Assembly: GCA_041301185.1 (NCBI GenBank)
Contig: JBFYSV010000113.1
Span: forward strand, 1 to 8,709
Length of the DNA stretch: 8,709 bases
Source: JAQBDA01 sp041301185
GTDB taxonomy: Bacteria > Chloroflexota > Anaerolineae > Anaerolineales > UBA4823
Direction of reading: 5' to 3'
How positions within the stretch are numbered: position 1 is the first letter of the stretch; each line of letters begins with the position of its first letter. Below are positions 7,656-8,709 of this stretch, in pieces. The notes below the pieces were generated by a model. That model did no database searches. It was not told the DNA's origin and was given only the letters and a program-made list of their open reading frames with translations. Made by a program: the position numbers and the translations under genes.

Positions 7656-8608
7656 CCAGCAGCGTACCAGCGCAGGTAGTCCATCACATGCACCGACCAG
7701 TAGGCTTCATCGTGATAGCCGGGGAACAGGTACCATTCGTGGGGGATGCCCTGCTCGTTGAGCAGGTTCTCGAACCACAGGGCGGACAGCATGATCGTCT
7801 CCCTGTCTTTTTCGCCAATGTCCAGGTAGATGCGTGGCATCGACTCAGGCGGAATCGCGGCCAGCCAGCTGCGCACCCACCTGGTATCGCTCCAGAAGAC
7901 CGGCGGGCTGTGCCCGCCGAACGCCCCAAACAGGTCCCAGCGAGAAAGCCCCAGGTGTATTGCCCAGCCCGCTCCGCGGGAAAGCCCGCCGATGGCGCGG
8001 TACTCCCGCTCGGGTAACGTGCGATAAGTTTCGTCGATGAAAGGGATCAGCGCATCCACCAGCACCTGCCCGAACGGGTCGGCTTCGGGCGCATCCCAGG
8101 AGCGATCGCGCGGCATGACGATGATGAACGGGTTCACTTCTCCGTCAGCCACCAGGGCATCCGCAGCTTCGTCCGCCCCCAGCCGGTCCCACTGGTCATG
8201 GTTATAGCTCATGCCGTGAATCATATACAGCACCGGGTAGCGCCTGTCAGGCTGCTGGTCGTAGCAGGGGGGCAGGTAGACCGAATACTCCATCGGCAGC
8301 TTGAGCAGGTCGGAGCGCAGGCTGCCGTGCTCGAAGCGCCCGCCCTGGCTCCAGCAGGTGAGCGGGGTTGCGGTTGGGGAGGGCGACGCGGTCAGCGTTG
8401 GCGCGAGGGTAGGAGAACGGGTGGGTGTCGGGCTGGCAGTTGGCCGCGGCAGCGGAGAACTGGTCGCTGTTGTGACCGTCTGGCGGGTGGGCGACTGGCT
8501 GGAGCGCGCCGTCGCCGGGGTGGTTGGCTGGTCAATCGAGGTGATCGATGAGTCACAACCCGCCAGGCACAGCGCCAACAACAAAGAAAACAACACGATC
8601 TTGCTCAT
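7649..8608 (-). CDS. Lipid-anchored alpha/beta-hydrolase (putative esterase family)
   Basis: A lipoprotein of 319 residues, predicted to be exported and held on the outer face of the membrane. Residues 1-18 (MSKIVLFSLLLALCLAGC) are a lipoprotein signal, with Cys18 as the lipidation site. Residues about 25-83 are a Thr/Ser/Pro-rich tether (SPTPT-like words). The hydrolase domain (about 90-319) resembles the enterochelin esterase, feruloyl esterase and antigen-85 group (PF00756 type): YSVYLPPCY, PVLYMIHGM, the nucleophile elbow GLSRG (Ser210), YLDIGEKD (likely acid Asp268) and PGYHDEAYW (His299). Cys85 and Cys115 could form a disulfide. The true substrate (acyl-sugar, siderophore or other ester) is unknown. 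I chose the ATG at 8608 because the signal peptide starts there; a TTG at 8650 would add 14 residues that spoil it. The gene lies upstream of gatC but has no obvious link to it. Confidence 0.88.
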   Translation of the reverse strand: MSKIVLFSLLLALCLAGCDSSITSIDQPTTPATARSSQSPTRQTVTTATSSPLPRPTASPTPTRSPTLAPTLTASPSPTATPLTCWSQGGRFEHGSLRSDLLKLPMEYSVYLPPCYDQQPDRRYPVLYMIHGMSYNHDQWDRLGADEAADALVADGEVNPFIIVMPRDRSWDAPEADPFGQVLVDALIPFIDETYRTLPEREYRAIGGLSRGAGWAIHLGLSRWDLFGAFGGHSPPVFWSDTRWVRSWLAAIPPESMPRIYLDIGEKDRETIMLSALWFENLLNEQGIPHEWYLFPGYHDEAYWSVHVMDYLRWYAAGW

Positions 8609-8616
8609 AGAGCCCC

Positions 8617-8625
8617 AGTGTATCA
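8617..8625 (-). promoter_or_regulatory. Possible extended -10 element of the hydrolase gene
   Basis: On the minus strand, TGATACACT (8625-8617) fits an extended -10 (TGn followed by TACACT, four of six matches to TATAAT). It ends eight bases before the ATG at 8608. No convincing -35 is visible. If used, transcription would start one or two bases before the ATG or on it, as proposed for gatC. A short G-run (GGGG) just before the ATG is only a poor Shine-Dalgarno match. Confidence 0.4.
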
Positions 8626-8670
8626 AACTCGGCGCCAGAAGTCTATGCAATTCGCCGAATAAAATTTATA

Positions 8671-8709
8671 GAGGTTACGCAGTTGAAGGAGGTAATGGGT
8701 GTGTGTGGG
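8671..8709 (+). repeat. Right copy of the G-rich terminal repeat (ACGCAGTTG type)
   Basis: TTACGCAGTTG (8675-8685) and GGAGGT (8688-8693), followed by a GGGTGTGTGTGGG tail, match the minus-strand reading of positions 24-49. The two window ends therefore carry inverted copies with their G-rich sides facing outward. The AAGGAGGT at 8686-8693 looks like a Shine-Dalgarno sequence but is better explained as part of this repeat. Confidence 0.6.

Noticed and set aside
8650..8660. 11-base palindrome ATTCG-C-CGAAT as an operator
   Set aside because: It is short, single and 25 bases upstream of the proposed -10. Such palindromes occur by chance and there is no regulator gene nearby.
8686..8709. AAGGAGGT followed by ATG/GTG, as if a divergent gene starts at the right edge
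   Set aside because: The ATG is only one base from the Shine-Dalgarno-like word, only a few codons are visible, and the same GGAGGT is part of the repeat shared with the left edge.

Overview
The window (8,709 bases, GC-rich, roughly 60% or slightly above by eye) looks like one complete short contig from an uncultured Chloroflexota bacterium, probably of the Anaerolineae. That is inference from style, not a marker-gene placement. The clues are a secreted KP-43-type subtilase with a Pro/Thr linker and a YLPL-type C-terminus, a lipoprotein with a similar Pro/Thr/Ser tether, a gatC-gatA pair without gatB alongside, and gene gaps filled with short dispersed repeats (CACAAAG/CACGAAG, CGCAGAG and twin palindromes).

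Layout. Positions 1-165 hold a poly-C run, a repeat remnant and the leader of the first gene. Positions 166-3273 (+) encode a 1,035-residue secreted subtilisin-like protease. A 106-base convergent spacer with a perfect 15-bp inverted repeat follows. Everything after it lies on the minus strand. In transcription order (right to left) this is a lipid-anchored alpha/beta-hydrolase (8608-7649), gatC (7620-7333), gatA (7301-5799), an M3-family oligoendopeptidase (5723-4014) and a class I SAM-dependent O-methyltransferase (3970-3380). Positions 8609-8709 hold a possible promoter for the hydrolase and a second copy of the repeat found at the left edge, in inverted orientation.

How the genes work together. 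GatC and GatA are two of the three subunits of the tRNA-dependent amidotransferase that makes Gln-tRNA(Gln) and/or Asn-tRNA(Asn). The 31-base gap between them suggests co-transcription. The subtilase (extracellular) and the M3 peptidase (probably cytoplasmic) could act at two ends of protein and peptide scavenging, but they are transcribed convergently and nothing shows that they are linked. The hydrolase and methyltransferase have no evident link to their neighbours.

Most notable observations: the C-terminal beta-sandwich of the subtilase appears to be split by an insert of about 290 residues whose DNA is clearly less GC-rich than the catalytic region; extended -10 promoters sit immediately before the gatC and hydrolase start codons, suggesting leaderless mRNAs; and inverted copies of a G-rich repeat lie at both ends, probably where assembly stopped. 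I see no new multi-gene defence or mobile system, and no tRNA, rRNA or CRISPR array.
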